Shown piece by piece: positions 16,358 through 26,680 of a stretch of 64,000 nt of DNA (position 1 is its first letter; every line of letters starts with the position of its first letter). Source of the stretch: Candidatus Nanopelagicales bacterium (GTDB taxonomy: Bacteria > Actinomycetota > Actinomycetes > S36-B12); assembly GCA_018402075.1 (NCBI GenBank), contig JAGYJP010000002.1:496001-560000 (forward strand). The letters are read 5' to 3'. Position numbers and translations under genes: made by a program. The notes under the pieces were generated by a model. It ran no database searches and had not been told where the DNA came from. It saw only the letters and a list, made by a program, of their open reading frames with translations.

Positions 16358-17320
16358 GTGGCTAAAAGACCCGTGCATCCTCCTGCACCTAGATCGGTGG
16401 TGAAGGCCGGACCACGTCCACGTGGACCCCTTCGGGTCGGTGATTTGGTGCAAATGATTGATGCGCGGGGAAATAAATACACGATCACACTGGCCAGAGA
16501 CGCGATATTTCACAGTCATCGGGGTCAAATCGTCCACAACGACATTATTGGTCGACTCGAAGGCCTTGTGATTACCAGTGACAGATTGACTGAATATCAG
16601 GTACTTCGACCTCAATTGGATGACTATGTGCTCTCAATGCCAAGAGGCGCCGCGGTGGTCTATCCAAAGGACGCCGCCCGAATTGTTGGTTTGGCCGATT
16701 TAGGCTCTGGTTCTCGAGTTCTGGAAGCGGGGGTGGGTTCGGGGGCATTGACGTGTTCGTTAATCAGAACTGTGGGATGTGAAGGCTCCGTAGTGAGCAT
16801 TGAAAGACGGGATGATTTCGCGGCCGTCGCGGAAGAAAATGTCTGCAGATGGTTTGGAGGTTATCCCGATTCCTGGTCGGTTCTCGTTACTGACTTGGCA
16901 ATTTGGGATGTAGGCGAGTCGGTGAGTGCTCATGGTGATTTTGATGCCGCTATTTTGGATATGTTGGCACCGTGGGAGTGCTTGGACACCGTAGCGAGAG
17001 CCTTACGACCCGGGGGGGCACTCGTCGTTTATGTTGCAACAACCACACAGTTGTCGAGGACCATTGAGACCCTTCGACTCAAGGACGTGTGGACCGAACC
17101 GCGTGCGGAAGAAACGCTTTTGCGCACGTGGCACCTCGATGGTCTTTCAGTACGGCCTGACCACAAAATGAATGGCCACACGGGCTTCTTAATATCAACC
17201 AGACTCATGGCATCAGGAGAATCAGCGATGAAGAGGAAGCGCCGGCCAGCTCCCGGTGCTTATGGCAAGGATTACCAGGCCCCAGATGTCCTAGGCGAGT
17301 CCTCTAGCGGGGATGCCTAA
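16358..17320 (+). CDS. trmI: tRNA (adenine(58)-N(1))-methyltransferase
   Basis: A 320-residue SAM-dependent methyltransferase that makes m1A58 in the T loop of tRNAs. The N-terminal domain starts at RPRGPLRVGDLVQMIDARGNKYTITL and has the YPKDAARIV linker. The Rossmann domain has VLEAGVGSGALTCSL (motif I), a motif-II-like SIERRDDF, and AAILDMLAPWECLD. The C-terminal extension is basic and low in complexity (MKRKRRPAPGAYGKDY), as in other actinobacteria. The gene immediately precedes the Pup-proteasome locus, which is its usual place in actinobacterial genomes. Confidence 0.93.
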   Translation: MAKRPVHPPAPRSVVKAGPRPRGPLRVGDLVQMIDARGNKYTITLARDAIFHSHRGQIVHNDIIGRLEGLVITSDRLTEYQVLRPQLDDYVLSMPRGAAVVYPKDAARIVGLADLGSGSRVLEAGVGSGALTCSLIRTVGCEGSVVSIERRDDFAAVAEENVCRWFGGYPDSWSVLVTDLAIWDVGESVSAHGDFDAAILDMLAPWECLDTVARALRPGGALVVYVATTTQLSRTIETLRLKDVWTEPRAEETLLRTWHLDGLSVRPDHKMNGHTGFLISTRLMASGESAMKRKRRPAPGAYGKDYQAPDVLGESSSGDA

Positions 17321-17397
17321 CCTCGGGCCTACAAAGTTATGGGCACGCTAAAAATCAATTTCCGGGATAGGGTTGAAAGGGAAGAGAGGGGTAACGC

Positions 17398-19023
17398 GTG
17401 TCAGACTCAACAGAAATATCACGACTTCAAGGAGAATTGGCAGCACAGCGTGACCACAATGCTCGACTCATTACGACACTCAGAGACGCTCGGGAACAAA
17501 TTGTGTCGCTTAAGACTGAGGTCGATCGGCTCGCGGAGCCACCCGGCGGGTTTGGCACGGTTCTCACGAGCCACCCAGATTCAACAGCAGACATCATGGT
17601 TATGGGCAAGAAGGTACGCGTGGCTGTCAGCCCCGAGGTGGACAAATCACTTCTCACCTTGGGAAGGGAAGTGCTACTGAATGAGTCTCTTAACGTTGTA
17701 GGCGTCCTCGAATTCGACAATATCGGCGAAATAGTTGTCCTTAAAGAAGTGCTGGCACCCGATCGTGCCCTAGTCGTGTCCCATTCTGATGAGGAAAGAG
17801 TTATTCGCATTGGATCACCGTTGTTCACCGAGACCCTCCGCTCTGGGGACACGCTTTTATGCGATCCGAGAAATGGTGTTGCCTTTGAGAAGGTTGCTCG
17901 CGCAGAGGTTGAGGAGTTAGTCCTTGAAGAGGTTCCTGATATAAACTATGAAGATATTGGTGGTTTGCGGGAGCAAATTGAATCAATCAGGGACGCGGTT
18001 GAGTTGCCCTATCTTCATGCCGACCTTTTTGCTGAGCATCAGCTCAGGCCTCCTAAGGGCATCCTTTTGTACGGGCCTCCCGGTTGCGGTAAGACATTGA
18101 TTGCCAAGGCAGTAGCGAACTCACTGGCCCAAAAGGTTGCGGAACGAACAGGAATGGGCGAAGGTCGGTCTTTTTTTCTCAATATTAAAGGCCCGGAATT
18201 GCTCAATAAATATGTGGGAGAAACTGAACGCCACATCCGATTGGTATTTCAGCGTGCTCGCGAAAAGGCTTCCGAGGGAATGCCCGTCATAGTCTTTTTC
18301 GATGAAATGGACTCGTTATTTCGCACAAGGGGCACGGGTGTGAGCAGCGATGTCGAGAATACGATTGTTCCTCAATTACTGAGTGAAATTGATGGTGTTG
18401 AAGGGCTCGAAAATGTTATTGTGATTGGGGCTAGCAATCGCGAGGACATGATTGATCCCGCGATCTTACGTCCAGGTCGTCTTGATGTAAAAATAAAAAT
18501 TGAGAGACCGGATGCGGAGTCTGCCCGATCCATATTCGCCAAATATCTCACCCCATCAGTTCCGTTGCACAAAGATGATCTCATCGAAAATGGTGGAGAC
18601 GCGGAACTGACCTGCAAAAATATGATCCAACGCGCTGTTGAGCGCATGTACGCGGATTCTGATGAAAATAGATTCCTTGAGGTTACATATGCAAATGGCG
18701 ACAAAGAGGTCCTGTTCTTCAAAGACTTTAATTCCGGCGCAATGATTGAAAATGTAGTTTCACGAGCCAAAAAATCTGCGATCAAGGATTTTTTGGCTCA
18801 CGGCGAAAAAGGTGTTCGAGTACAGCATCTCTTGGATGCCTGCCTCGATGAATTCCGGGAGAATGAAGATCTCCCCAACACGACAAACCCTGATGACTGG
18901 GCGCGGATTTCCGGAAAGAAAGGTGAGCGAATTGTCTTTATCCGCACCTTGATTGAAGGCAAAAAGGGCACGGAACCAGGTCGCTCCATCAGTACGGTGT
19001 CAAATACTGGTCAATACCTATAG
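17398..19023 (+). CDS. mpa: Proteasome-associated AAA ATPase (Mpa/ARC)
   Basis: A 541-residue ring-forming unfoldase. The N-terminal coiled coil (residues about 1-48) binds Pup. OB-type domains follow (residues about 60-175). The AAA module has Walker A GPPGCGKT at 226-233, Walker [12 protein letters not shown], and [19 protein letters not shown]. The C-terminus ends in QYL, the tail that docks into the proteasome alpha ring. The GTG at 17398 follows a GAGGGG ribosome-binding site at 17386-17391. The gene leads a run of co-directional Pup-proteasome genes; dop starts ten bases after its stop. Confidence 0.96.
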   Translation: MSDSTEISRLQGELAAQRDHNARLITTLRDAREQIVSLKTEVDRLAEPPGGFGTVLTSHPDSTADIMVMGKKVRVAVSPEVDKSLLTLGREVLLNESLNVVGVLEFDNIGEIVVLKEVLAPDRALVVSHSDEERVIRIGSPLFTETLRSGDTLLCDPRNGVAFEKVARAEVEELVLEEVPDINYEDIGGLREQIESIRDAVELPYLHADLFAEHQLRPPKGILLYGPPGCGKTLIAKAVANSLAQKVAERTGMGEGRSFFLNIKGPELLNKYVGETERHIRLVFQRAREKASEGMPVIVFFDEMDSLFRTRGTGVSSDVENTIVPQLLSEIDGVEGLENVIVIGASNREDMIDPAILRPGRLDVKIKIERPDAESARSIFAKYLTPSVPLHKDDLIENGGDAELTCKNMIQRAVERMYADSDENRFLEVTYANGDKEVLFFKDFNSGAMIENVVSRAKKSAIKDFLAHGEKGVRVQHLLDACLDEFRENEDLPNTTNPDDWARISGKKGERIVFIRTLIEGKKGTEPGRSISTVSNTGQYL

Positions 19024-19033
19024 GAATTTGCCT

Positions 19034-20554
19034 ATGTCTGCTCGTCGCGTAATGGGTATTGAGACCGAATTCGGAGTGTCAGTACCGGGTCACCCAACCA
19101 TGAACGCGATGGTGACAAGTTCCCATATCGTCAATTCCTATGCCCGATTAGTTGGCCTTGATCGATCGGGTCTCGCACATTGGGATTACGAACGCGAAAA
19201 TCCTTTGAGAGATGCGCGGGGGTTTGACATCTCACGGCCCGATGCCCATCCCAGCCAGCTCACCGATATAGAGGATTCGGAGCTAGGCCTCGCCAATCTC
19301 ATTTTAACAAACGGGGCGAGATTCTATGTAGATCACGCACATCCTGAATATTCCACACCAGAAGTGACAAATCCTCGAGACGCGGCGTTGTGGGACCGGG
19401 CAGGAACCACTATTGCACAAAGATCGGCAAATGCCGGGCCGGTTTTCGATGGTCAAAGAATTAGGTTGTACAAAAACAATATTGATAATAAGGGAGCCTC
19501 GTATGGTTGCCATGAGAACTATCTCATGAAGCGCAGTACACCATTTGCGGAGATTGTCAGAACATTAATTCCCTTTTTTGTGACTCGACAAGTATTTACG
19601 GGAACTGGACGACTTGGAAAAGGGTCTGAGGGGCAAGTAAAGGAGTTTCAGATCTCACAGCGTGCCGACTACTTTGAAGTCGAAGTTGGCCTCGAAACGA
19701 CCCTTAAGCGCCCATTAATAAATACTAGAGATGAACCGCATGCAGATCCAGAAAAGTATCGTCGTTTACACGTAATTATTGGCGATGCCAATTTGTCTGA
19801 TACTGCGACCATGCTCAAAATGGGGACCACTTCGATCGTACTCAGTATGATTGAGGCTGGGATTTCATTTGGAGATCAACTCGATATTAGAGATTCAGTG
19901 GGTGAACTCACCCAAGTCTCTTATGACACATCACTTACTCACAAAATTGCCATGGCTTCCGGATCTCATCAAACGGCATTGGATATCCAATTTCGTTATC
20001 TGGAAGCTGCTATTGAGTTCTACGACAGCCATTCTCATGTCGATTCAGACACACGTGAAATCCTGGCACTATGGCAACGGACCCTGGAATCACTCGCCAG
20101 GGACCCATTGGAATGCGCAACAACCTTGGATTGGGTGGCGAAAATGGTACTTATGGAGGGCTACATCCGCAGAGACCATTCCTCATGGAACGACCCAAGA
20201 CTTGCACTACTTGACCTACAGTACAGCGATATTGATCCACAAAGAGGGATTGCCGCAAAACTCGAACAGAGGGGGTCGCTGATAAGGCTATTCACCGACG
20301 ATCAAGTGGACTTCGCGGTAAACCACCCGCCAAGCGACACTCGTGCCTTCTTTCGAGGTGAGTGTATCCGCAGATACCCTGGGAATATTGCGGCCGCATC
20401 ATGGGATTCTGTTGTCTTTGACACCGGGGGCGATACCCTTTTGAGAGTGCCTACACTCGAGCCCCTGAAGGGAACCAGGGACACGATTTTGGCAGTCTTA
20501 GACGCCAATCCGACAGCTCAGGGCCTATTGGATTCCTTGCGGGATCCAACCTAG
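19034..20554 (+). CDS. dop: Pup deamidase/depupylase
   Basis: A 506-residue glutamine-synthetase-like enzyme that deamidates the C-terminal Gln of Pup to Glu and also removes Pup from substrates. It shares its fold with PafA (22285). Visible are RRVMGIETEFGVSVPGHP, an insert in the first 60 residues typical of Dop, FYVDHAHPEYSTPEV with the catalytic Asp, [34 protein letters not shown], and the ends of the fold. Pup here ends in Gln, so this enzyme is required. An AGGA ribosome-binding site at 19022-19025 supports the ATG at 19034. Confidence 0.96.
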   Translation: MSARRVMGIETEFGVSVPGHPTMNAMVTSSHIVNSYARLVGLDRSGLAHWDYERENPLRDARGFDISRPDAHPSQLTDIEDSELGLANLILTNGARFYVDHAHPEYSTPEVTNPRDAALWDRAGTTIAQRSANAGPVFDGQRIRLYKNNIDNKGASYGCHENYLMKRSTPFAEIVRTLIPFFVTRQVFTGTGRLGKGSEGQVKEFQISQRADYFEVEVGLETTLKRPLINTRDEPHADPEKYRRLHVIIGDANLSDTATMLKMGTTSIVLSMIEAGISFGDQLDIRDSVGELTQVSYDTSLTHKIAMASGSHQTALDIQFRYLEAAIEFYDSHSHVDSDTREILALWQRTLESLARDPLECATTLDWVAKMVLMEGYIRRDHSSWNDPRLALLDLQYSDIDPQRGIAAKLEQRGSLIRLFTDDQVDFAVNHPPSDTRAFFRGECIRRYPGNIAAASWDSVVFDTGGDTLLRVPTLEPLKGTRDTILAVLDANPTAQGLLDSLRDPT

Positions 20555-20558
20555 CGGT

Positions 20559-20564
20559 TAGTCT
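20559..20564 (+). promoter_or_regulatory. Candidate internal leaderless promoter of pup
   Basis: TAGTCT, then TGACCC, then the pup ATG at 20571, directly after the dop stop. No ribosome-binding site precedes pup. Confidence 0.45.
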
Positions 20565-20570
20565 TGACCC

Positions 20571-20777
20571 ATGCCATCACAAGACAGGATTCAATCTCGA
20601 TCGACAAAGCGTGACAAACCCACCGAAGACGCCGAAGCAGCTGTAGTTGAGTCGGCTCAGGCTTCTCGAGCGGAACTTGATGAGGACGTCGATTCTATCC
20701 TTGATGAAATTGACGATCTTCTGGAAGTGAACGCCGAAGATTTCGTCAAGTCTTTTGTGCAAAAGGGTGGCCAGTGA
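20571..20777 (+). CDS. pup: Prokaryotic ubiquitin-like protein Pup
   Basis: A 68-residue, acidic, mostly disordered protein tag. The conserved C-terminal half is [32 protein letters not shown], ending in the GGQ form that Dop must deamidate before PafA can attach it to lysines of target proteins. The stretch around residues 35-52 is the helix that Mpa's coiled coil recognises. The stop overlaps the prcB start by four bases. Confidence 0.97.
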   Translation: MPSQDRIQSRSTKRDKPTEDAEAAVVESAQASRAELDEDVDSILDEIDDLLEVNAEDFVKSFVQKGGQ

Positions 20778-21583
20778 ATTCATCGTCTTTTGCCGATTAC
20801 CTGGAATCCTCGCCTTCGAATTGGAGGGCAAACCTCACAGAGCAGTCCAGTGAAAGCCAACACGATCTAAGGCACGGAACTACAATCGTGGCATTGCGTT
20901 ACTCTGAGGGTGTCATTATGGCGGGGGATCGTCGTGCAACCACAGGAAACATCATTGCCCAACGCGATATACAGAAAGTATTCCCTGCTGATGAGTATTC
21001 GGTGGTTGGAATTGCCGGGACTGCGGGACTTGCAATTGAACTAGTTCGGTTGTTTCAAGTTGAGCTTGAGCATTATGAAAAAATCGAAGGAGTGACCCTC
21101 TCATTAGACGGTAAGGCAAATCGTCTGTCCAGTTTGCTGCGGTCCAATCTTGGACTGGCACTTCAAGGTTTGGCTGTTGTGCCTCTACTAGCAGGATTCG
21201 ATCTCCATCAAAAGTTTGGGCGCATCTTTTCTTATGACGTAACCGGAGGCAGATATGAAGAGCATGACTTCTATGCAGTTGGCTCAGGATCGCATTTTGC
21301 CCGCGGATCACTAAAGAAATTGTTTTCCCTTGCCCACGGCGAATCCGATGCAGTACGAGCGGCCGTGGAATCTCTGTACGATGCAGCGGACGATGACAGC
21401 GCTACAGGAGGCCCCGATATCAATAGGGGCATTTATCCGTTGGTCTACCGAGTCGATTCACAGGGAGTTCATGAGATTCCTGCCGATCTAGTGAGTGATC
21501 TCTCTCAGGAAATGTTAGCGGCTAGAAAAATCAACCCTAATGGTTCGCGCGCACTTACCCCCGGAGTGGGAGAAAGAGCATGA
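20774..21583 (+). CDS. prcB: Proteasome beta subunit
   Basis: A 269-residue Ntn-hydrolase that forms the two catalytic inner rings of the 20S proteasome. A propeptide of about 35 residues precedes the mature N-terminus: [24 protein letters not shown], so the catalytic residue is Thr36. Conserved [11 protein letters not shown] near residue 210 matches beta subunits. GTG 20774 overlaps the pup stop. It assembles with PrcA encoded next. Confidence 0.96.
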   Translation: MNSSSFADYLESSPSNWRANLTEQSSESQHDLRHGTTIVALRYSEGVIMAGDRRATTGNIIAQRDIQKVFPADEYSVVGIAGTAGLAIELVRLFQVELEHYEKIEGVTLSLDGKANRLSSLLRSNLGLALQGLAVVPLLAGFDLHQKFGRIFSYDVTGGRYEEHDFYAVGSGSHFARGSLKKLFSLAHGESDAVRAAVESLYDAADDDSATGGPDINRGIYPLVYRVDSQGVHEIPADLVSDLSQEMLAARKINPNGSRALTPGVGERA

Positions 21584-22278
21584 GCATTCCGTATTACGTG
21601 TCGCCGGAGCAAGTCATAGCAGATAAAGCTGAGTTTGCTAGCAAAGGTATAAAGCGTGGTAGATCCGTGATTGTCATGAGCATGGAGTCCGGCATTCTTT
21701 TTGTAGCTGATAATCCATCAAGAGCCCTGCATAAAATTGGTGAAATATACGACCGCATTGGTTTCGCGGCAGTGGGTAAGTACAACGAGTTTGAGAGTTT
21801 ACGAGTAGCGGGTATTCGTCTGGCTGACATGCGTGGATTCTCCTATGACCGATCCGATGTCACGGTAAGAACAATCGCGAACGCATACGCGCAGACCTTA
21901 GGGACTATTTTTATTGAAGCCTCAAAGCCTTATGAAGTCGAAATTGCGGTGGCGGAGGTGGGATATCAACAGGACATGGATCAGCTGTATCGCATCTCGT
22001 TTGATGGCTCGGTTCACGATGAATCAGGCTTCATTTGCATGGGCGGTGAATCAGAATCAATCGCTGAGAATGTCAAAAACGCCTATCATCCAGGCTTGTC
22101 TGACAGCGAAGCGCTGGCACTAGCTATATCTGCCTTATCGACGCCAAGTGATTTGGATAAGGCGCTGCCAGAGTCGCAAAATACTAATGGTCTCGAGGTG
22201 GCCTTTTTGGACAGGGGGCGTCCGCGCAGGACATTTGTTCGCTTGGGCCAAGATCGCATTGCTGAGATGACTTCTTAG
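21580..22278 (+). CDS. prcA: Proteasome alpha subunit
   Basis: A 232-residue non-catalytic outer-ring subunit. The N-terminus ([29 protein letters not shown]) forms the gate; [19 protein letters not shown] and [13 protein letters not shown] are family markers. Its ATG overlaps the prcB stop (ATGA), consistent with stoichiometric expression. The C-terminus is shorter and less acidic than in Mycobacterium. Confidence 0.95.
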   Translation: MSIPYYVSPEQVIADKAEFASKGIKRGRSVIVMSMESGILFVADNPSRALHKIGEIYDRIGFAAVGKYNEFESLRVAGIRLADMRGFSYDRSDVTVRTIANAYAQTLGTIFIEASKPYEVEIAVAEVGYQQDMDQLYRISFDGSVHDESGFICMGGESESIAENVKNAYHPGLSDSEALALAISALSTPSDLDKALPESQNTNGLEVAFLDRGRPRRTFVRLGQDRIAEMTS

Positions 22279-22284
22279 GAAATC

Positions 22285-23646
22285 ATGGAAAGACGGATAT
22301 TTGGCATTGAAACTGAGTATGGAGTCACGTGTACATTTAAAGGCCAGCGGCGCCTCAGTCCCGACGAAGTTGCCAGATACCTTTTCCGTAGGGTTGTGAG
22401 CTGGGGTCGAAGCAGCAATGTTTTTCTCAAGAATGGGTCTCGACTGTATCTAGACGTTGGATCTCACCCCGAATATGCCACGGCCGAATGTGATCAGGTA
22501 TCGGAATTAGTGGCACACGATCGCGCCGGAGAGCGTATTTTGGAAGGTCTCAGCTTAGAAGCCGAAGAAAGACTCGAGCAAGAAGGCATTAACGGCGAAG
22601 TCTATTTATTTAAGAACAATACCGACTCAGCAGGAAATTCTTATGGCTGTCATGAGAATTATCTGCTGGATCGACACACCGACTTCGCCCAACTTGCCTC
22701 TACCTTTATCCCGTTTCTTATTAGTAGACAGGTAATTGTTGGCGCAGGCAAGGTCGTTCAAACTCCCCGAGGTGCAAGTTACGCCATCAGTCAAAGAGCT
22801 GATCACATATGGGAAGGTGTCTCTAGCGCTACAACTCGATCTCGTCCCATCATCAACACTCGCGATGAACCGCACGCAGATGCCGATTTATACCGTCGGC
22901 TTCATGTAATCGTCGGAGATAGCAACATGAGTGAAACAACGACAATGTTGAAGGTGATGAGCGCCCACCTAGTTTTGCGCATGATTGAAGAAGGTGTAGT
23001 GCTAAGAGACATGACCTTGGCAAACCCCATTCGCGCTATTCGGGAGATCAGTCACGACACTACCGGGACGAGAACAGTCAAATTAGCGAATGGTCGTGAA
23101 CTCTCTGCATTGCAGATTCAGAGTGAATACTTCGAAAAAGTTTCAGATTTTGTAGGTCGCCGGGAGATTGACGATCCATTAACTACTCGAACCATGGACC
23201 TGTGGGAGAGAACGCTCAAGGCAGTAGAAGCTCAGAGTTTTGGACTCGTTGATAGAGAAATTGACTGGGTCATAAAATGGAAAATTTTGGAACGCTACAT
23301 GAATAAAAATGGTCTTGATTTGTCTAGCCCCAGAATTGCTCAACTGGATTTGGCTTATCACGACATTAATCGACAGCGGGGTTTGTTTTACTTACTCCAG
23401 CGTAAAAACCAGATTGAGTCGGTTGTGACAGAGCAGGACATTCTTCGAGCTGAACATTGCGCGCCTCAAACAACTCGTGCCAAACTTCGTGGCGACTTTA
23501 TTGAAAGAGCACAGGAGCGAAAGCGTGATTACACGGTTGATTGGGTTCACTTAAAGCTCAATGACCAAGGTCAGCGGACGCTCCTTCTCAAGGACCCCTT
23601 CCAACACACCGACGAGCGGGTTGACCGCATGATTGCCACTCTGTAG
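22285..23646 (+). CDS. pafA: Pup--protein ligase
   Basis: A 453-residue glutamine-synthetase-like ligase that joins the C-terminal Glu of deamidated Pup to lysine side chains, using ATP. Visible are [36 protein letters not shown] (catalytic Asp), [48 protein letters not shown], and the C-terminal domain. It is clearly paralogous to Dop at 19034 but lacks the Dop insert after the first strand. An AGGAAA sits just before the ATG. Confidence 0.96.
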   Translation: MERRIFGIETEYGVTCTFKGQRRLSPDEVARYLFRRVVSWGRSSNVFLKNGSRLYLDVGSHPEYATAECDQVSELVAHDRAGERILEGLSLEAEERLEQEGINGEVYLFKNNTDSAGNSYGCHENYLLDRHTDFAQLASTFIPFLISRQVIVGAGKVVQTPRGASYAISQRADHIWEGVSSATTRSRPIINTRDEPHADADLYRRLHVIVGDSNMSETTTMLKVMSAHLVLRMIEEGVVLRDMTLANPIRAIREISHDTTGTRTVKLANGRELSALQIQSEYFEKVSDFVGRREIDDPLTTRTMDLWERTLKAVEAQSFGLVDREIDWVIKWKILERYMNKNGLDLSSPRIAQLDLAYHDINRQRGLFYLLQRKNQIESVVTEQDILRAEHCAPQTTRAKLRGDFIERAQERKRDYTVDWVHLKLNDQGQRTLLLKDPFQHTDERVDRMIATL

Positions 23647-23647
23647 G

Positions 23648-23653
23648 TAGTCT
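23648..23653 (+). promoter_or_regulatory. Leaderless promoter of the FKBP lipoprotein gene
   Basis: TAGTCT, then TTAATC, then the GTG at 23660, two bases beyond the pafA stop. It suggests separate transcription from the proteasome genes. Confidence 0.45.
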
Positions 23654-23659
23654 TTAATC

Positions 23660-24232
23660 GTGAAGATTATTGGAAAGTTAGTCATTGGATTATCAGGTTC
23701 GGCAATTGCCCTTACGGCCTGCTCTGGCGGTCCTGAGGCAGACGAAACACCACTTGCCTCTGGCACGTATTCGGTGAATGACTGTGCCCTTGCCGTCGGT
23801 CCAGTTCTTCAGGATGGAGCACCCGAGGGGATTTCAGTCGACGGTTTAGTTATCGGCGGAGCCGAGATACCCATCATCAGCGTTGGGCCAGATTCGCAGC
23901 CTGCCGTGGAACTTGTTACCTCTGACCTGATTCCGGGCAATGGTGACTCCGTGCAAGTGGGAGACACCATCACCGTGAATTATTGTGGCGTTGGCCAGGC
24001 CACGGGCAGCATTTTTGATTCGTCATGGGCACGGGGTGCGCCGGCCACATTTCAACTGGTACCAGGTGCGCTGATCGAAGGGTGGACCCAAGGCGTTCCT
24101 GGCATGCAAATAGGTGAACGTCGCTTACTAGAAATCCCCGGCGACCTTGGGTACGGCTCGAATCCTCCCGGTGGGATACAACCAGACGAAACACTTATTT
24201 TTGTTGTCGAATTAGTGTCAATTGATTCATAG
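23660..24232 (+). CDS. FKBP-type peptidyl-prolyl isomerase lipoprotein
   Basis: A 190-residue predicted lipoprotein. The signal peptide MKIIGKLVIGLSGSAIALTAC has a lipobox LTAC with Cys21, so the mature protein would be anchored outside the membrane. The C-terminal half (about 88-190) is an FKBP domain with GDTITVNYCGVGQATGSIFDSSW, LIEGWTQGVPGMQIGERRLLEIPGDLGYG and TLIFVVELVSI. The aromatic lining of the active site is partly retained. It may assist folding of secreted proteins. It sits with a second, cytoplasmic FKBP gene 20 bases downstream. Confidence 0.92.
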   Translation: MKIIGKLVIGLSGSAIALTACSGGPEADETPLASGTYSVNDCALAVGPVLQDGAPEGISVDGLVIGGAEIPIISVGPDSQPAVELVTSDLIPGNGDSVQVGDTITVNYCGVGQATGSIFDSSWARGAPATFQLVPGALIEGWTQGVPGMQIGERRLLEIPGDLGYGSNPPGGIQPDETLIFVVELVSIDS

Positions 24233-24251
24233 GCGAAGGAATACAATAAAT

Positions 24252-24611
24252 ATGACGAGTAAACCAGAAATAGAGTTCATAGAGGGGCCAGCCCCGATAG
24301 AGCTCGTACTCACAGACATCGTTGTTGGCGATGGCCCGGAAGCACTCCCGGGTGCAACCGTTGAAGTTCATTATGTCGGTGTCGATTTTGAAACGGGTGA
24401 GCAGTTTGACTCGTCATGGGATCGAAATGAGAGCATTTCTTTCCCGCTGCAGGGATTAATTGCTGGTTGGCAAGAGGGCATTCCCGGCATGAAGGTAGGT
24501 GGTCGCCGTCAGTTGGTGATTCCACCTGCACTGGCCTATGGTGAATCAGGTGGCCACCGCTTGGCAGGAAGAACCCTCGTTTTTGTTATTGATCTACTTG
24601 GCACTCGGTAA
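24252..24611 (+). CDS. FKBP-type peptidyl-prolyl cis-trans isomerase
   Basis: A 119-residue single-domain FKBP without signal peptide. Motifs are GATVEVHYVGVDFETGEQFDSSWDR, LIAGWQEGIPGMKVGGRRQLVIPPALAYGE and GRTLVFVIDLLG. The ATG at 24252 follows an AAGGA at 24237-24241. A cytoplasmic FKBP between pafA and pafB is a common actinobacterial arrangement, though a role in pupylation is not known. Confidence 0.94.
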   Translation: MTSKPEIEFIEGPAPIELVLTDIVVGDGPEALPGATVEVHYVGVDFETGEQFDSSWDRNESISFPLQGLIAGWQEGIPGMKVGGRRQLVIPPALAYGESGGHRLAGRTLVFVIDLLGTR

Positions 24612-24634
24612 CTTTTTTTCACGAGGATGGGTCG

Positions 24635-25606
24635 GTGAACCGGGGTAAGACTGAACGACTGCTTAACCTTGTTTTCGCCCTGATGGCGACTGCTAGGCCG
24701 GTGAGTCGAGAAGAAATTCGACGTACGGTGTCCGGATACGATTCCGAAGCGGCCGATGAAACCTTCGAGCGGATGTTCGAGCGTGATAAGGATGAATTAC
24801 GTTCCATGGGGATCCCCGTTCATACTGTCACAAACGCGTTCGACGAAGTACTTGGTTACCTCATCACTCGAGAGAATTATCAACTGATTGATTTGAGTGT
24901 TACAGCCAGGGAGATACAAATCCTCAGCGTGTCCCAAAACGTTTGGGATCAAGCTGTGCTCGCACCTGCGGCTCGATCCGCTGTGTGGAAAATGGAGGCT
25001 AGTCCGCACGCAGATCCACGGGCCACTCCATCACTTACGTCTTCTGTTTCAGACTTGCAGGTGGGGTTTGCCCGGGTGAGAGCAAAAGAGGCTGCAATAT
25101 TGCCATTGCTCAAAGCTGCTCGGGAACACAAAGTCGTGCAATTCGTCTATAAGCCCCTCAATCGAGATCCGGAAATGAGGCTTTTTGAACCTTGGGCGGT
25201 CATGTGTCGAAGTGGACGCTGGTATTCGGTTGGCTTCGATCTAATGCGAGATGAGCAGCGAACATTTAAGTTAGCTCGGATTCAAGGTGCGGTCAATGTG
25301 ACAGCGCGAGACTCGTCGCACAGTAGCCAATGGAAGGGTCTCGATGGATTCACCTTTACGGACTCAGACGTCAAGATTGATGCTGCTATCGGTATCTCTC
25401 AGACTCATGGCGCAGCGTTGAGAAGAGCCGCGAAAAGCATCCAAGTGAAAACAAATCACGACCTCATTCATGTGAATGCCACAGAGCAAGAGTTGGTTGA
25501 ATGGATTCTGACATCCCTTCCTGAGATACATAGCATCGAGCCACCGTCGTTACATGAGAATGTTGTTTCTGTTCTAGCGAAAATGGCCGTGAATTATCGT
25601 GGCTGA
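24635..25606 (+). CDS. pafB: WYL domain transcriptional regulator PafB
   Basis: A 323-residue regulator. It starts with a winged-helix region (TERLLNLVFALMATARPVSREEIRRTVSGY), followed by a WYL domain (REHKVVQFVYKPLNRDPEMRLFEPWAVMCRSGRWYSVGFDLMRDEQRTFKLARI) and a C-terminal WCX region. With PafC it activates the LexA-independent DNA-damage response in mycobacteria, by sensing single-stranded DNA. The GTG start at 24635 follows an AGGATGGG. It overlaps pafC by eight bases. Confidence 0.93.
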   Translation: MNRGKTERLLNLVFALMATARPVSREEIRRTVSGYDSEAADETFERMFERDKDELRSMGIPVHTVTNAFDEVLGYLITRENYQLIDLSVTAREIQILSVSQNVWDQAVLAPAARSAVWKMEASPHADPRATPSLTSSVSDLQVGFARVRAKEAAILPLLKAAREHKVVQFVYKPLNRDPEMRLFEPWAVMCRSGRWYSVGFDLMRDEQRTFKLARIQGAVNVTARDSSHSSQWKGLDGFTFTDSDVKIDAAIGISQTHGAALRRAAKSIQVKTNHDLIHVNATEQELVEWILTSLPEIHSIEPPSLHENVVSVLAKMAVNYRG

Positions 25607-26567
25607 GAGTTCACAGGACCGGTTGCCACGCCTACTTGCCATGGTTCCCTGGCTTTTACAAAGGCCTGGAGTCACGCTTGAGAAAACTGCAAAACACTTT
25701 GGAATCACGATTGAACAGTTAACAATTGATCTTTATCAACTCGTAGTCTGTGGAGTACCCGGCTACGGACCCGATCAATTGGTGGATATTGACTTCTACG
25801 ACGGCGAGCGCATCTGGGTTACCGATCCACAAACCCTTAACGTGCCCATGCGATTAACCGCTGATGAGTTGATGGCGCACTCAATTGCGTTGAGATATTT
25901 GTCCCAGCTACCCGGAACCACGGCAAAAGAGGAGATAGGCTTTCTGGCTGCCAAATTAGATGGGGCAGCCTCTGAGTTGGGGTTTCCCAGTGTTTCATCG
26001 CTATTGGATGTAGGGGAGCACCCTAATTTGGAACTCGAGGAACTAATTGCCGATGGCCTTGCAAGGGGTGTGAAGATTAGTTTTAAATATTCAGCAGCCG
26101 ACAACTCGCACACACAACGCACAGTGTCACCGCAGCGCGTTTTCAGAGTTGATGATTTTCTCTATCTTGAGGCCCTATGCGATCAAGCTGAGGCGATGCG
26201 ATTGTTCAGGCTTGATCGCATAGGTTCTGCTTGCCTCTCTGATGAAGTGATGACCAATGTGTCTGATTTTCACGCAGATTCAATATCGCCCCCCAGCAAT
26301 CCACTCGTTCTAGGCCCTTCAGATAGCGCGCAAAGAGCCACGCTTCGACTTTTTGATGCTGCTTTGTGGTTATCCGAGGAAGATTGGGTTGAGACCGATC
26401 CGGCGGAGCCCGGTGTTATCAGGGTTCCATTTCTTAACCCGGATTGGCTTTTCCGCTGGGTTTTGAGCTTGGGGCCAGATGTGACGCTGCTCGAGCCACC
26501 TGAGGTCGCGGAACGAGTTTCCAGAGCTATCCATTCCGGATTATCCAGGCTTCAGGCAGGTGAGTGA
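25599..26567 (+). CDS. pafC: WYL domain transcriptional regulator PafC
   Basis: A 322-residue paralogue of PafB. It has the N-terminal winged helix (RLPRLLAMVPWLLQRPGVTLEKTAKHFGITIEQL), a WYL-like domain in which the canonical motif has drifted (RTVSPQRVFRVDDFLYLEALCDQAEAMRLFRLDRI), and the WCX domain. It acts with PafB as a heterodimer. The overlap with pafB implies coupled translation. A 113-base gap separates it from tatA. Confidence 0.92.
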   Translation: MAESSQDRLPRLLAMVPWLLQRPGVTLEKTAKHFGITIEQLTIDLYQLVVCGVPGYGPDQLVDIDFYDGERIWVTDPQTLNVPMRLTADELMAHSIALRYLSQLPGTTAKEEIGFLAAKLDGAASELGFPSVSSLLDVGEHPNLELEELIADGLARGVKISFKYSAADNSHTQRTVSPQRVFRVDDFLYLEALCDQAEAMRLFRLDRIGSACLSDEVMTNVSDFHADSISPPSNPLVLGPSDSAQRATLRLFDAALWLSEEDWVETDPAEPGVIRVPFLNPDWLFRWVLSLGPDVTLLEPPEVAERVSRAIHSGLSRLQAGE

Positions 26568-26680
26568 GTTCAGGTGGTTATATTCGTGCAAGAATGGGAT
26601 GAAAGATGTCAAGATGTGCTGAAGGCCGTGTATTGGCATCACGGTCTTAATCGTCTCAACAAAGTTAGGTGAGGTAAGAA

